From GSA-30 sp036384435 (GTDB taxonomy: Bacteria > Pseudomonadota > Gammaproteobacteria > Xanthomonadales > Rhodanobacteraceae), in the NCBI RefSeq assembly GCF_036384435.1, contig NZ_DASVMI010000030.1, positions 1 to 64,000 of the forward strand: DNA of 64,000 bases, given 5' to 3'. Each line of letters opens with the position of its first letter. Position 1 is the first letter of the stretch. The notes beneath the pieces are model-generated. The model saw only the letters and a list, made by a program, of their open reading frames with translations. It did no database searches and had not been told where the DNA came from. The translations under genes and the position numbers were made by a program. Below are positions 1-8,281 of the stretch, one piece after another.

Positions 1-1343
1 CCATCCATGGTCGCAGGCAACGCGGCACGACCGGGCAGGAACACCGAATCGGGCCGCAACACGCCGTAACCGATGCGCACCCCGTAGGCGAACAGCGCGT
101 AGCCGTTCTCGGGCAATCCCAACCCGGCGCGAAGTGCCGGACTGGGTAGCGGCACACCATATTCTTCGCGCAGCCCGCCCACGATCTGGCGCAACAGATT
201 ACGCACCTGGGTACTGCCCAACGATTGCAGCGCCGCCAGGTGAACTTCGAGCAACAGGCCGGGCGGCGGCGACAAGGCGTCGGTATCGGCAACATCCGGA
301 GGTAGCAACTCAGCCTGGTTTTCCGGCACCTTGAACACGCGACGCAACACGCCCACGCGTTCACGCATCCGCCATGCCGCTACCATCACCAGCGCGGTGC
401 CGATGGGCAGGAACACGAGCGCGGGAAACCCCGGTACCAGCATCATGCCCAGGGCGATAAAGCCGATGATCATCAGTACACGAGGCTCGCCGGAGATCTG
501 CTTTCCAATGATGGCGCCCAGGTTACGTTCTTCTTCGTCACCCGCTGTCCTTGTGACAATGAGTCCGGCGGAAATAGAGGCCAGCAGCGCAGGTATCTGC
601 GCCACCAAGCCATCGCCAATAGTGAGCACGCTGTAGGTATGCGTGGCCTCCGAGAGGCTCATGTCGTGCATCATCACACCGACGCCAAGGCCTCCGAGCA
701 GGTTGATCAGGATGATCACGATGCCGGCGATCGCGTCACCTTTGACGAACTTCATTGCACCGTCGAGCGAGCCATGCAGTTGGCTTTCGATTTCCAGCAA
801 ACGGCGGCGGCGGCGGGCCTCGTCTTTTTCCAGCAGCCCCGAGCGCAGGTCCGAATCGATCGAAAGCTGTTTGCCTGGCATCGCATCCAGGGAAAAGCGC
901 GCAGCCACCTCGGCCACGCGTTCGGCGCCCTTGGCCACCACGATGAACTGCACCACGGTGATGATCAGGAATACCACCAGGCCGACAATCAGGTCACCAC
1001 CGACGACTAGGTTGCCGAACGTATCGATGATGTGGCCACCGTCGGCGTTGAGCAGGATCGAGCGCGTGATGGCAATCGAGAGCGCGAGCCGGAATAGCGT
1101 CGTCAGCAGCAGCACGCTGGGAAAGCTCGAAAACGCCACGGGTGTCGGTATGTAGATCGCAATCAACAATAATCCGATGCCGATCAGCATATTCAGCGCG
1201 ACCAGTGCATCGATCAACAGCATCGGCAGCGGCAGGATCATCAATGCGATGATCGCCACCACGCCCGCCACGAGCACGAGATCGCTGTAGTTGCGCTTTT
1301 GTTGATCGCCGCCAAATCGAGAAAACATCGATGCGAGCGCCAT
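1..1343 (-). CDS. sctV: SctV (HrcV/FlhA family) T3SS export gate, C-terminus cut by window edge
   Basis: Inner-membrane export-gate protein of a type III secretion system; the family forms a nonameric ring that passes substrates to the SctRSTU channel. About 447 codons are present and the reading frame runs off the left edge, so the distal cytoplasmic domain is missing. The N-terminus (MALASMFSRFGG) is followed by a set of hydrophobic segments. The conserved FHIPEP loop follows, with the runs FRLALSIAITRSIL and VAARFSLDAMPGKQ. The ATG at 1343-1341 overlaps the stop of a small upstream ORF (TGATG). A perfect 15-bp-arm palindrome lies about 260 bp upstream. The family is clear; injectisome rather than flagellar type is inferred from the neighbours. 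Confidence 0.95.
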   Translation of the reverse strand, partial: MALASMFSRFGGDQQKRNYSDLVLVAGVVAIIALMILPLPMLLIDALVALNMLIGIGLLLIAIYIPTPVAFSSFPSVLLLTTLFRLALSIAITRSILLNADGGHIIDTFGNLVVGGDLIVGLVVFLIITVVQFIVVAKGAERVAEVAARFSLDAMPGKQLSIDSDLRSGLLEKDEARRRRRLLEIESQLHGSLDGAMKFVKGDAIAGIVIILINLLGGLGVGVMMHDMSLSEATHTYSVLTIGDGLVAQIPALLASISAGLIVTRTAGDEEERNLGAIIGKQISGEPRVLMIIGFIALGMMLVPGFPALVFLPIGTALVMVAAWRMRERVGVLRRVFKVPENQAELLPPDVADTDALSPPPGLLLEVHLAALQSLGSTQVRNLLRQIVGGLREEYGVPLPSPALRAGLGLPENGYALFAYGVRIGYGVLRPDSVFLPGRAALPATMD

Positions 1344-1525
1344 CAGCCTGCACCCCCTTGGCGATAACCCGCGCATCGCCACGCCATGCGCGGCGACACT
1401 TTCTCTCCAGCAATGATCCAGGTGCTGTTGGACACGAACGACCCCGCCATTTCGGAAACCCAAATGGAGAGCACCCAAGTGTCAGGTCTCCCCTTCCGAA
1501 GCCGCTGTCGATGAAGGCGTAGCAA
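1343..1525 (-). CDS. Possible small ORF coupled to sctV
   Basis: A 60-codon frame, or 35 codons from the internal Met, ends with a TGA that overlaps the sctV ATG (TGATG). This geometry is typical of translational coupling. I recognise no domain, and the protein is basic and rich in Trp and Arg, so it could be a chance frame. It is listed only because of the stop/start overlap and because it fills the leader between the 1600-1631 palindrome and sctV. Confidence 0.25.
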   Translation of the reverse strand: MLRLHRQRLRKGRPDTWVLSIWVSEMAGSFVSNSTWIIAGEKVSPRMAWRCAGYRQGGAG

Positions 1526-1765
1526 CGCCTTACTTCAGCCGATGCCCCCTGTCGGCAACCGGTAAAGCTGAACGTACCAGCCTTTGCCCAAAGCGGTATC
1601 TAGGGTTTTCCCTACCTAGGGAAAACCCTAGGTAAAAGGCGTGAAAATCCAATGACGGATTTAATTTTTATGGGTCCGTACAATTAATAACCGATAGCGT
1701 TTATTTATAAACAGGACAGCTTTTCAAACGCTCGCGCACAGCCATATTTCGTGCGCTATCTCACA
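1344..1765. other. Leader region between sctV and the FliO-like gene
   Basis: This 422-bp stretch has no strongly supported gene apart from the small coupled frame at 1343-1525. It contains the paired dyad at 1600-1631 and, from about 1635 to 1760, a clearly AT-richer segment (runs such as tttaatttttatg and tttatttataaac). That is unusual against the GC-rich surroundings and fits a promoter region for sctV on the minus strand. Confidence 0.6.
1600..1631. promoter_or_regulatory. Perfect paired dyad, candidate T3SS operator
   Basis: Arms of 15 bp (1600-1614 ctagggttttcccta and its exact complement at 1617-1631) are separated by CC. Each arm is itself a dyad TAGGG-N4-CCCTA, so the site is two dyads at a 16-bp period. 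The centre forms CCCTA-CC-TAGGG. It lies upstream of sctV on the minus strand. Related sites occur near 7895, 9797 and 11625. Binding by the response regulator at 3281-3877 is inference. Confidence 0.7.
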
Positions 1766-2110
1766 CTATGAAGCATCATCGTTGCGCAGCTCGGCGATCA
1801 GTTCGATATGGCTGGACGTGACGCCGATCACCAGCCTTCTTCCTTGTGCATCAAGCACTACCACGCGCTCCTTGGCTCCCACGGCAACGGCTTGAACGAG
1901 CTTGATGGGGCCGGTTCCGCCTCGTAGCGCCTGCCCCCTGCGAAGCCACCACAACATAGCCAGAAGTGCTGCTGTCACGGCGAAAAGCGGCACTAGCAAG
2001 CCAAGCCACAAGCTGCCATTTTCAGTAGACTCCGCAGCGAAGGCGGGGGCCGGCAACATGGCGATCCAGGGGAGATTGCGAAGTAATTTCTTCATGGCAT
2101 TATCCGGCAC
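1766..2110 (-). CDS. FliO-like small membrane protein in a T3SS locus
   Basis: The 114-residue protein (109 if started at the second Met, 2095) has a hydrophobic N-terminus ending in PAPAFA, which looks like a signal peptide. A membrane segment follows (about residues 32-55), then a short cytoplasmic domain. That domain has the FliO pattern, with VQAVAVGAKERVVVLDAQG followed by a GVTSSHIELIAEL-like end. FliO assists assembly of the flagellar FliP ring (SctR homologue). Finding it beside sctV and near sctR suggests the same chaperone role for this secretion system. It is normally regarded as flagellar. Family assignment is by pattern only. Confidence 0.65.
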   Translation of the reverse strand: MPDNAMKKLLRNLPWIAMLPAPAFAAESTENGSLWLGLLVPLFAVTAALLAMLWWLRRGQALRGGTGPIKLVQAVAVGAKERVVVLDAQGRRLVIGVTSSHIELIAELRNDDAS

Positions 2111-2145
2111 TCGTTCCGCATATCGGTTACAAGACGCCAGGCGAC

Positions 2146-2170
2146 TAGGGGAAGCCCGGCGATATCCCTA
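2146..2170. promoter_or_regulatory. Degenerate T3SS dyad in divergent promoter region
   Basis: Between the FliO-like gene (minus) and the kinase gene (plus) there is TAGGG-GAAG-CCCGG at 2146-2159 and a further CCCTA half site at 2166-2170. This is a weaker version of the dyad seen at 1600-1631 and could serve either divergent gene, perhaps for autoregulation. Weak on its own. Confidence 0.4.
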
Positions 2171-2183
2171 AGGATAGGCGACC

Positions 2184-3284
2184 ATGCCTGTGACACGTAT
2201 TGAGCGCAAGCGCAGCCCCTCCCGCGAACTACCGGGTCATTCCCAGCGTGGTGATTACACGCTCATCGAGGCATTGCCGTGGCCTTGCGTCGTATTCGAC
2301 CGCCTCGACGGCCATGTACTGGCAAATAATGCAGCGTTCCGGCATGAATTTTCGCATCTCCCAACCACGCTCACGCGCGCAGCCTTCGATGCCGAGTTCG
2401 AGGCGGCCGGCAACGAAGACGATGGCGCGCATACGTACTACGCGCTGAGCACGCGACGCTGGTATCGAATGGAACATCGCGATGTGCGCGTAGGCGATCA
2501 TGCCGACGCGTACTTCATGACAAATATCAGCGACTGCATCGAAGTGTTGCGTCGGCATCGCGCCCAGCACGAGCAGCTTATTTCCACCTCACGCATGATG
2601 AGTGTGGGGGAAATGGCCAGTACACTGGCGCACGAGCTCAACCAACCCCTGGCTGCCGCCGTCAACTATCTCACCGGTTGCGAACAGATCGCCCAAGACG
2701 GCAGCGACTCGGCGCGCCTTGTACAGGGCATACGACTGGCACGTCGCCAGACCGAACGCGCTGCGCAGGTGATCGCCAGCATTCGTGAGTTCGTGCGTAG
2801 CCGCGAGCCGCATCGCCAGAATCTCGATGCCCGGGAACTGGTGCGCAACGTGACTGAGCTCCTACGTCTGGAGGCAGAGCAGTTTCGCGTATCGATCATC
2901 AATGAACTACCCGAACAGCTTCCACCGATCTTTGCCGATCGCGTGATGATCGAACAGGTGCTGCTCAACCTGATCAAGAACGCGATCGAGGCGATGCGCG
3001 AAACCCCGCCCAGCCGCAGGCGCATTCGCGTGTCCGCGCGACTGGACTACGATGACATGATCGAGATACGCGTCACCGACCAGGGGTGCGGCATCGACCA
3101 GGAAGGCATGCAGCGGCTATTTACGCCGTTATACACGACTAAATCCGACGGCCTGGGCATTGGCCTGGCGATTTGCCGCTCGATCATCGAATACCACGAG
3201 GGCCGGTTGTTTGCTGAGCCGGCGCATGAAGGCCGTGGCGGCTGCGCCATGGTGTTCACGCTGCCCAGGGGGCTGTCGCGGTGA
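2184..3284 (+). CDS. Soluble PAS-type sensor histidine kinase
   Basis: A 366-residue kinase of the FixL-like group. It has no membrane segment. An N-terminal PAS-like region (about residues 25-120) precedes the dimerisation/phosphoacceptor domain with His150 in TLAHELNQPLAAAVNYL. The ATPase domain shows the N-box around 262-270 (LNLIKNAIEA), G1 (DQGCGID, 299-305) and G2 (GLGIGLAICRS). It should phosphorylate the next gene's product: the stop overlaps the GTG start of the regulator (GTGA). Its place at the head of the run into sctQRST suggests it senses a cytoplasmic cue for T3SS expression. The signal is unknown. Confidence 0.9.
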   Translation: MPVTRIERKRSPSRELPGHSQRGDYTLIEALPWPCVVFDRLDGHVLANNAAFRHEFSHLPTTLTRAAFDAEFEAAGNEDDGAHTYYALSTRRWYRMEHRDVRVGDHADAYFMTNISDCIEVLRRHRAQHEQLISTSRMMSVGEMASTLAHELNQPLAAAVNYLTGCEQIAQDGSDSARLVQGIRLARRQTERAAQVIASIREFVRSREPHRQNLDARELVRNVTELLRLEAEQFRVSIINELPEQLPPIFADRVMIEQVLLNLIKNAIEAMRETPPSRRRIRVSARLDYDDMIEIRVTDQGCGIDQEGMQRLFTPLYTTKSDGLGIGLAICRSIIEYHEGRLFAEPAHEGRGGCAMVFTLPRGLSR

Positions 3285-3877
3285 CGGTCACCGTAAGCGG
3301 CCGGATCTATCTGGTGGATGATCACCAGGAATTTCGCGAGTCATGCGTGTGGATCCTCGAGCAGGCCGGATTCGAGGTGCGCGACTTCTCCAACGCCGAA
3401 TCCCTGCTCAAGGAATTCACGCGCGAAGCGCCGCCTCCGCGCAGTTGCATCGTCAGCGATATCCGCATGCCCGGCATGAGCGGCATGGAGCTACAGGCCG
3501 AGCTCGGTCATCGCTCGCTGACCTTGCCGATCATCTTCGTCACCGGGCATGGCGACGTTCCCCTGGCGGTCGAGGCGATGCGCCACGGTGCAGCCAATTT
3601 CATCGAGAAGCCTTTCGACGCTCCGCTATTGGTGGAGTCGATCCATACGGCACTGGCCAGTCATGCGCCGCACGCGGCGCCCGATGCACTCGCCAGTCTT
3701 ACGCGGCGCGAACGCCAGGTACTGGACGGAATCATGAACGGGAAGCTCAATAAGGTGATTGCCGATGACCTCAAGATCAGTCCCAAGACCGTGGAACTGC
3801 ACCGGGCCAACCTCATGGCCAAGCTTGGTGCGCACAACGTGGTGGAGTTGACGCGTGCCGTCCTGGGCCACAGCTGA
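3281..3877 (+). CDS. FixJ/NarL-type response regulator
   Basis: A 198-residue protein with a receiver domain (acidic pair Asp13-Asp14, phosphoacceptor Asp60 in SDIRMPGMSG, Lys110 in FIEKPF) and a LuxR-type helix-turn-helix from about residue 139 (SLTRRERQVLDGIMNGK, then SPKTVELHRANLMAKL). The start is GTG, overlapping the kinase stop. It is followed after 4 bp by sctQ, so it is probably transcribed with the export apparatus. It is the best local candidate for the factor binding the TAGGG-N4-CCCTA dyads. That link is inference. Confidence 0.92.
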   Translation: MTVTVSGRIYLVDDHQEFRESCVWILEQAGFEVRDFSNAESLLKEFTREAPPPRSCIVSDIRMPGMSGMELQAELGHRSLTLPIIFVTGHGDVPLAVEAMRHGAANFIEKPFDAPLLVESIHTALASHAPHAAPDALASLTRRERQVLDGIMNGKLNKVIADDLKISPKTVELHRANLMAKLGAHNVVELTRAVLGHS

Positions 3878-3881
3878 CCGC

Positions 3882-4895
3882 ATGACCACGCCCTTCGAGC
3901 AGGCTCACACCGGGACGGAGCGTCAGCCTCAGGCAGCTCATGGCGAAGATCTGCACGCATGCGCGCAGGCACTGTTGTCGCGCGGCAACCTGGTACGCGT
4001 CGCCGACGAGCGGGGCGCATTGGACATTGCCGCCCGCCTGGGCCAATCCCACGCCGCCGCGCTACCCTCCGTGTGCCTTGAGAGCGCGCAAGGCAGTGTC
4101 TTGCTCGCTCTGGAGCGTGAGGATGGCGTCAGCAGCTTGGGCGACCTGCATTGGCAGGACTACGAAGGCGACGCACGTCTGCTGGCTTGGTCGCTCGCGC
4201 ATGAAACGTGCGTGGACATGCTCGGACAGGTACTCGGCGGCGCCTTCCTGCCACGCGCCTTCGCACAGGCTGCGCCCACGTCCGACCTGCCGCGACTATG
4301 GCTCGGGCTGTCCTTCCATGCGGCCGATGGCAACCGCAGTCATGGATGGCTGGGACTTGGTGCAGCGCAAGTCCGTGCCCTGGCAGCCCATCCGCAGTGG
4401 CTGCGCGATCCGTCACGCGTCGCCATCCTCGGCGATGTCGAATTACTGCAACTGGAGCTGGTGCTGCCGTGCCGCCATCTGGAAGCCGACCACATCGATA
4501 GCCTGATCGTGGGCGACACCCTGGTGCTGGGCGATGCCGACGGTTGCCATGGCTTCTTGCGGCCTACGGCGGTCACTGCTGCCACGAGCTTTGGACTACC
4601 TGATCGATGGACGGTGCTGCGGCGTCAGAATCAATGGACCATCGCCTCCCAACCGGCGCATGACGACAATGACTGGCAGCGTCTTCATTGCGTACTGGCC
4701 ACGTTGAGCTTGCCGGCTGATCGCGTGGGCCTATTGCAACCCGGGTATGTCCTCGATTGCGACGCATCGCTGCATGACGCCGCCGTGGACATCCGTCTAG
4801 GCGATCGTCACATCGGGCACGGTCATCTCGTTGCGCTTGGCTCGTGGCTTGGCGCACGCATCATGCACAAGGACACCGCGCATGGATTTCAATAG
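3882..4895 (+). CDS. sctQ: SctQ (HrcQ/YscQ family) T3SS sorting-platform protein
   Basis: A 337-residue protein. Its extreme C-terminus carries a SpoA/surface-presentation module, with VDIRLGDRHIGHGHLVALG followed by GARI. A second, weaker SpoA-like stretch lies around residues 190-225. SctQ forms the cytoplasmic pods (C-ring equivalent) that recruit substrates and the ATPase complex. A single SpoA protein of this length, rather than separate FliM and FliN, supports a non-flagellar system. The ATG at 3882 is 4 bp after the regulator stop. The C-terminal codons overlap the sctR start by 14 bp. Confidence 0.82.
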   Translation: MTTPFEQAHTGTERQPQAAHGEDLHACAQALLSRGNLVRVADERGALDIAARLGQSHAAALPSVCLESAQGSVLLALEREDGVSSLGDLHWQDYEGDARLLAWSLAHETCVDMLGQVLGGAFLPRAFAQAAPTSDLPRLWLGLSFHAADGNRSHGWLGLGAAQVRALAAHPQWLRDPSRVAILGDVELLQLELVLPCRHLEADHIDSLIVGDTLVLGDADGCHGFLRPTAVTAATSFGLPDRWTVLRRQNQWTIASQPAHDDNDWQRLHCVLATLSLPADRVGLLQPGYVLDCDASLHDAAVDIRLGDRHIGHGHLVALGSWLGARIMHKDTAHGFQ

Positions 4896-5547
4896 CTTTT
4901 CGCCCGCGCTCGTCATCACCCTGGTGGTGGCATTGGCGCTGGCACCGTTCGTGGCCGTGATGGTCACGTCCTTCACCAAGATCGTGGTGGTGCTGAGCCT
5001 GCTGCGCAATGCGCTGGGTTTGCAGCAGGTGCCCCCGAACGTGGTGATCAACGGCCTGGCGATCATCCTGTCGATCTACGTCATGAATCCCGTGATCATG
5101 GACACCTACCAGGGTATCCAGACCCAGACGAGCACCCAGGCGCCCGGCCCGCTCACGCTCGACAAGCTTGAACAGATGGTGCAGGCCGGCAAGGAGCCGC
5201 TGCGGCAATTCCTGATCAAGCACAGTCACGAAAGCGAACGCGGATTCTTCCTGCAAAGCGCCAAGCGCCTGCTGCCGCCTGACCGGCAGGCCGAGCTGAC
5301 GCCCGACGACTTCCTGGTCGTCGTACCCGCGTTCACGGTCAGCGAATTGACGGAAGCATTCCAGATCGGCTTTCTGATATTCCTGCCGTTCCTGGTAATC
5401 GACCTGGTCGTGTCGAATATTCTGCTGGCGATGGGCATGATGATGCTTTCGCCGACCATGGTGTCGCTGCCGTTCAAACTGTTGCTGTTCGTGCTTCTCA
5501 GCGGCTGGGCCAAGCTAATCCACGGCCTGGTGATGACGTACCAATAG
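4882..5547 (+). CDS. sctR: SctR (HrcR/FliP family) export channel protein
   Basis: A 221-residue polytopic membrane protein, core of the SctRST export channel. Family motifs are visible: FVAVMVTSFTKIVVVLSLLR near the N-terminus and, at the C-terminal end, GMMMLSPTMVSLPFKLLLFV. It lacks the cleavable signal and extra length of FliP, which favours an injectisome. It overlaps sctQ by 14 bp and is followed closely by sctS. Confidence 0.95.
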   Translation: MDFNSFSPALVITLVVALALAPFVAVMVTSFTKIVVVLSLLRNALGLQQVPPNVVINGLAIILSIYVMNPVIMDTYQGIQTQTSTQAPGPLTLDKLEQMVQAGKEPLRQFLIKHSHESERGFFLQSAKRLLPPDRQAELTPDDFLVVVPAFTVSELTEAFQIGFLIFLPFLVIDLVVSNILLAMGMMMLSPTMVSLPFKLLLFVLLSGWAKLIHGLVMTYQ

Positions 5548-5556
5548 GAGCGGCGC

Positions 5557-5823
5557 ATGTACGACCAGGAAATCCAACTTGCCCGCGAAGCGCTCTGGCT
5601 GGTGCTGGTGCTGTCCGCACCGCCAATCATCGCGGCGGCCCTTGCCGGCCTGCTGGTGGCGTTTCTTCAAGCCGCCACGCAGATCCAGGAACAGACTTTC
5701 CCGTATGCGGTGAAGTTCATCGTGGTGGTGATCGCACTGCTTGGCACGGCAGCCATGCTTGGCGGCACACTGTACAAATTCGCCGATCGGCTGTTCAGCG
5801 GTTTCGCGGGCATGCTGCATTGA
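5557..5823 (+). CDS. sctS: SctS (HrcS/FliQ family) export channel protein
   Basis: An 88-residue protein with two membrane helices in the FliQ/SctS pattern (LAREALWLVLVLSAPPIIAA, then GLLVAFLQAATQIQEQTFPY). A ribosome-binding site (taggag) lies just before the ATG. It sits 9 bp after sctR and 7 bp before sctT in the sctQRST run. Confidence 0.94.
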   Translation: MYDQEIQLAREALWLVLVLSAPPIIAAALAGLLVAFLQAATQIQEQTFPYAVKFIVVVIALLGTAAMLGGTLYKFADRLFSGFAGMLH

Positions 5824-5830
5824 TCGCGCC

Positions 5831-6628
5831 ATGGCAATAAGCGCATTCCCGGTCGAGTACCTCGGCAACCAGCTCACCGGTATCGCGCTGACCTTGCCGC
5901 GCATCGTGGCGGCTTTTCTGGTGCTTCCACTGATGACCTCCGATACGGTGCCGTCGCTGGTCCGCAACAGCTTCTACGTGAGCTTGGCGATCCTCGCCTA
6001 TCCGCTGGCGGCTGCCGCAAGCCCGAGCATGACCGTCATGACGGGCGCCACCTGGATCATGGTACTGGGCAAGGAGTTCTTCATCGGCCTGTTGATCGGC
6101 TTTTGCTTCGGCATCGTGTTCTGGGCGCTAGGTGCCGCTGGCAGCGTGATCGATACCAAGGTAGGCGCTTCCATGGCGATGGACATGGACCCGATCTCGG
6201 GCCAGCAGAGTTCACTGACCAGTACGTTCCTGATGCAGCTTGCCGCCTGGCTTTTCATGAGCAGCGGCGCATTCACGGTGTTCCTGGACCTGCTGATGTC
6301 CAGCTACACGATATGGCCGGTCGCCAGCATGTTGCCGCCCTTGAAGGCCGGCGGCATGGAGTTCTTCGTCGGCCAATTCAATTACCTGATGACCGCCGTG
6401 CTGGTGTTATCCGCACCGGCGCTGGTGGTGATGTCGCTGGTGGATATCGCCCTGGGCCTGGTCAACCGCTATGCGCAGCAGTTGAATGTGTTCGCCCTGG
6501 CCATGCCGATCAAGGCGTGGCTATCGGGCTGGGTCTTGTTGCTGGCGCTGGGCGCGATGGTGGAAGTGGTGATGCGCAAGTTGTACGAGAATCGGGATTT
6601 GCTGGTGGTGCTGCGTCGCCTGCTCTGA
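5831..6628 (+). CDS. sctT: SctT (HrcT/FliR family) export channel protein
   Basis: A 265-residue polytopic protein. It has the SctT/FliR signatures LPRIVAAFLVLPLM near the start, FIGLLIGFCFGIVFWAL in the middle and QLNVFALAMPIKAWLSGWVL near the end. The ATG at 5831 was chosen because upstream codons of the longer frame lie inside sctS. It ends the plus-strand run. sctU is convergent across a 130-bp gap with no clear terminator. Confidence 0.94.
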   Translation: MAISAFPVEYLGNQLTGIALTLPRIVAAFLVLPLMTSDTVPSLVRNSFYVSLAILAYPLAAAASPSMTVMTGATWIMVLGKEFFIGLLIGFCFGIVFWALGAAGSVIDTKVGASMAMDMDPISGQQSSLTSTFLMQLAAWLFMSSGAFTVFLDLLMSSYTIWPVASMLPPLKAGGMEFFVGQFNYLMTAVLVLSAPALVVMSLVDIALGLVNRYAQQLNVFALAMPIKAWLSGWVLLLALGAMVEVVMRKLYENRDLLVVLRRLL

Positions 6629-6758
6629 TGGTCCGATCCTGGAGATGGAACATGGGCCGCAGGGGCCCACGGATGACAGGGACGGCGAGCTCACGCAGCG
6701 TGATGGCGTACGTCAGCCGAACGAACGCGCCCCCGCGCCCCAACTCCCGCACCTCAAA

Positions 6759-7832
6759 TCACCGCCCATCGCGCGATGCGCGCATCGACTCCGCCCAGCG
6801 CAGCAGTTCGGCGATCGCCTCAAAGAAGTCGGTCGGCAGGTATTGGTCGACTTCGACCTTTTCGTAGAGGCTGCGTGCAAGGCTGACGTTGCGCATGATC
6901 GGCACGCCTGCTTCTTCGGCTGCCTGGCGGATCAGCGCCGCATCGTAGTCCTCACCCTTGGCCACTACGATCGGCAGGTCGTCTTCACCTTGTTCGTAGC
7001 GAATGGCGATGGCCAGGTGCGTTGGATTAGTAACGACCACGCTGGCCTTGCGCACGCCGGCCAGGGTGTTTTGCTGCGACCACTCCTGGTGCAATTGACG
7101 ACGGCGTCCCTTGATCATCGGATCACCCTCGTTTTCCTTCAACTCCTGCTTGATCTCGCGCCGGCTCATCTTCATTTTTCGTGTGTACGCATAGCGCTGG
7201 TAGAACGCATCGAGCACAGAGACGAAAAAGAACACGAAGATCACGCCCACAGCAAGGCGCTTGACCGCCATCCAGTGCGCCTCGCCCATGGCTTCCGGCG
7301 GGGCGTAGGGCAATTTGACAAACTGGCCGATCAGTGTCATGAGCACCCAAGCGAACAGACCGATCAGCAAGGCGCTCTTGGCAATGGCCTTGACCACTTC
7401 GACCACATTTTCTTGAGAGAACAACCGCTTCATGCCCTCGACCGGATTCATGCGGCTGGCATCGGGCTTGAGCTTCTTGGGCGCGAAGACAGGCCCGACC
7501 TGGAGAAACTCCACCAGCACGGCAATCGCCATCGCGCCGACCAGCCACGGCAACGTCAACCACAAGAAGGTTTCCAGCGTCGCCAGACCCACGTCATGCA
7601 AAGACTGTTCGAAGGGTCGATGAAACGCGTCAAGCACCGTATCGAACAGACCTTGCAGTCGAGCTCGCATCATTGGCATGCCCAGCAACATCATCAGCAG
7701 CCAGGCAAGCACGAGCGCCGTACTGGTCAGCTCCTTGCTCTTGTGGACGTCACCATCCCTGCGCGCGTCGCGCAAACGCTTGGGAGTGGGCTTTTCGGTG
7801 CGATCGCCGCTGTCCTTGTTCTGCCCGGCCAT
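6759..7832 (-). CDS. sctU: SctU (HrcU/FlhB family) autoprotease, substrate-specificity switch
   Basis: A 357-residue protein: a charged N-terminus (SGDRTEKPTPKRLRDARRDG) typical of the family, four membrane segments (about 35-215), and a cytoplasmic autocleavage domain with Asn269-Pro270-Thr271-His272. Cleavage between Asn and Pro lets the family switch from early to late substrates. It is transcribed opposite to sctQRST from a promoter region with a TAGGG-N4-CCCCA dyad 63 bp upstream. Separation of sctU from sctRST on opposite strands is a feature of this locus. Confidence 0.96.
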   Translation of the reverse strand: MAGQNKDSGDRTEKPTPKRLRDARRDGDVHKSKELTSTALVLAWLLMMLLGMPMMRARLQGLFDTVLDAFHRPFEQSLHDVGLATLETFLWLTLPWLVGAMAIAVLVEFLQVGPVFAPKKLKPDASRMNPVEGMKRLFSQENVVEVVKAIAKSALLIGLFAWVLMTLIGQFVKLPYAPPEAMGEAHWMAVKRLAVGVIFVFFFVSVLDAFYQRYAYTRKMKMSRREIKQELKENEGDPMIKGRRRQLHQEWSQQNTLAGVRKASVVVTNPTHLAIAIRYEQGEDDLPIVVAKGEDYDAALIRQAAEEAGVPIMRNVSLARSLYEKVEVDQYLPTDFFEAIAELLRWAESMRASRDGR

Positions 7833-7887
7833 CGGTCACCTGTTCGCTTGAACCATGAACGGCAGTGTGCGCGGCGACGCGGCGGCA

Positions 7888-7908
7888 CACTACCTAGGGA
7901 ATTCCCCA
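7888..7908. promoter_or_regulatory. T3SS dyad between sctU and the 7987 gene
   Basis: TAGGG-AATT-CCCCA at 7895-7908, preceded by CACTA-CC, so the inner palindrome CACTACCTAGGG resembles the CCCTA-NN-TAGGG centre of the 1600-1631 and 11625-11654 sites. It lies in the divergent region between sctU (minus) and the 7987 ORF (plus) and could serve both. Confidence 0.6.
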
Positions 7909-7986
7909 GCTGATTTGCCCAGCCAGGGGCGCCTAGACTCCCATCCAAGACTTGTTTCATGCCTCGGATACCCCCACAGACATCCC

Positions 7987-8238
7987 ATGAACCTCGGCGA
8001 CCTCCAGACCCGCACGCTTGCGACCCCGATCGATCCGTCCAGTAGCGCCCATGGCCTGGACACGGCGAGCGTGAACACGCAGTTGCAGGCCAGCGGCAAT
8101 CGCCTGCTGGGACTGGACGTGTGGGCGGGCTCGAGCGCGGCCGAACGCAGCCTCCAGGCGCACGCAGGAACCGACCTGCCGCCGACCACGTCAATCGACC
8201 AGCTGGCCGCCCATGTACTGGCCCCTCTCGGACGCTAG
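7987..8238 (+). CDS. Small hypothetical protein of the T3SS locus
   Basis: An 83-residue protein. I do not recognise its family. It is Ser/Ala/Leu-rich, has no Cys and no hydrophobic helix. The N-terminus (MNLGDLQTRTLATPIDPSSS) is polar, as in type III secreted proteins or inner-rod proteins. The Met at 7987 is preferred because an in-frame upstream Met at 7855 lies before the candidate operator. It could be an early T3SS substrate (rod or needle class). That is inference from size, composition and place. Confidence 0.5.
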   Translation: MNLGDLQTRTLATPIDPSSSAHGLDTASVNTQLQASGNRLLGLDVWAGSSAAERSLQAHAGTDLPPTTSIDQLAAHVLAPLGR

Positions 8239-8281
8239 CCGACCTCATCCACACAGCACTGGCAAGCGCTAAGCTTCGACC

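Noticed and set aside
1..7832. Flagellar export apparatus instead of an injectisome
   Set aside because: A single SpoA protein, SctR without a signal peptide and no flagellar structural genes favour a T3SS, although the FliO-like gene leaves some doubt.
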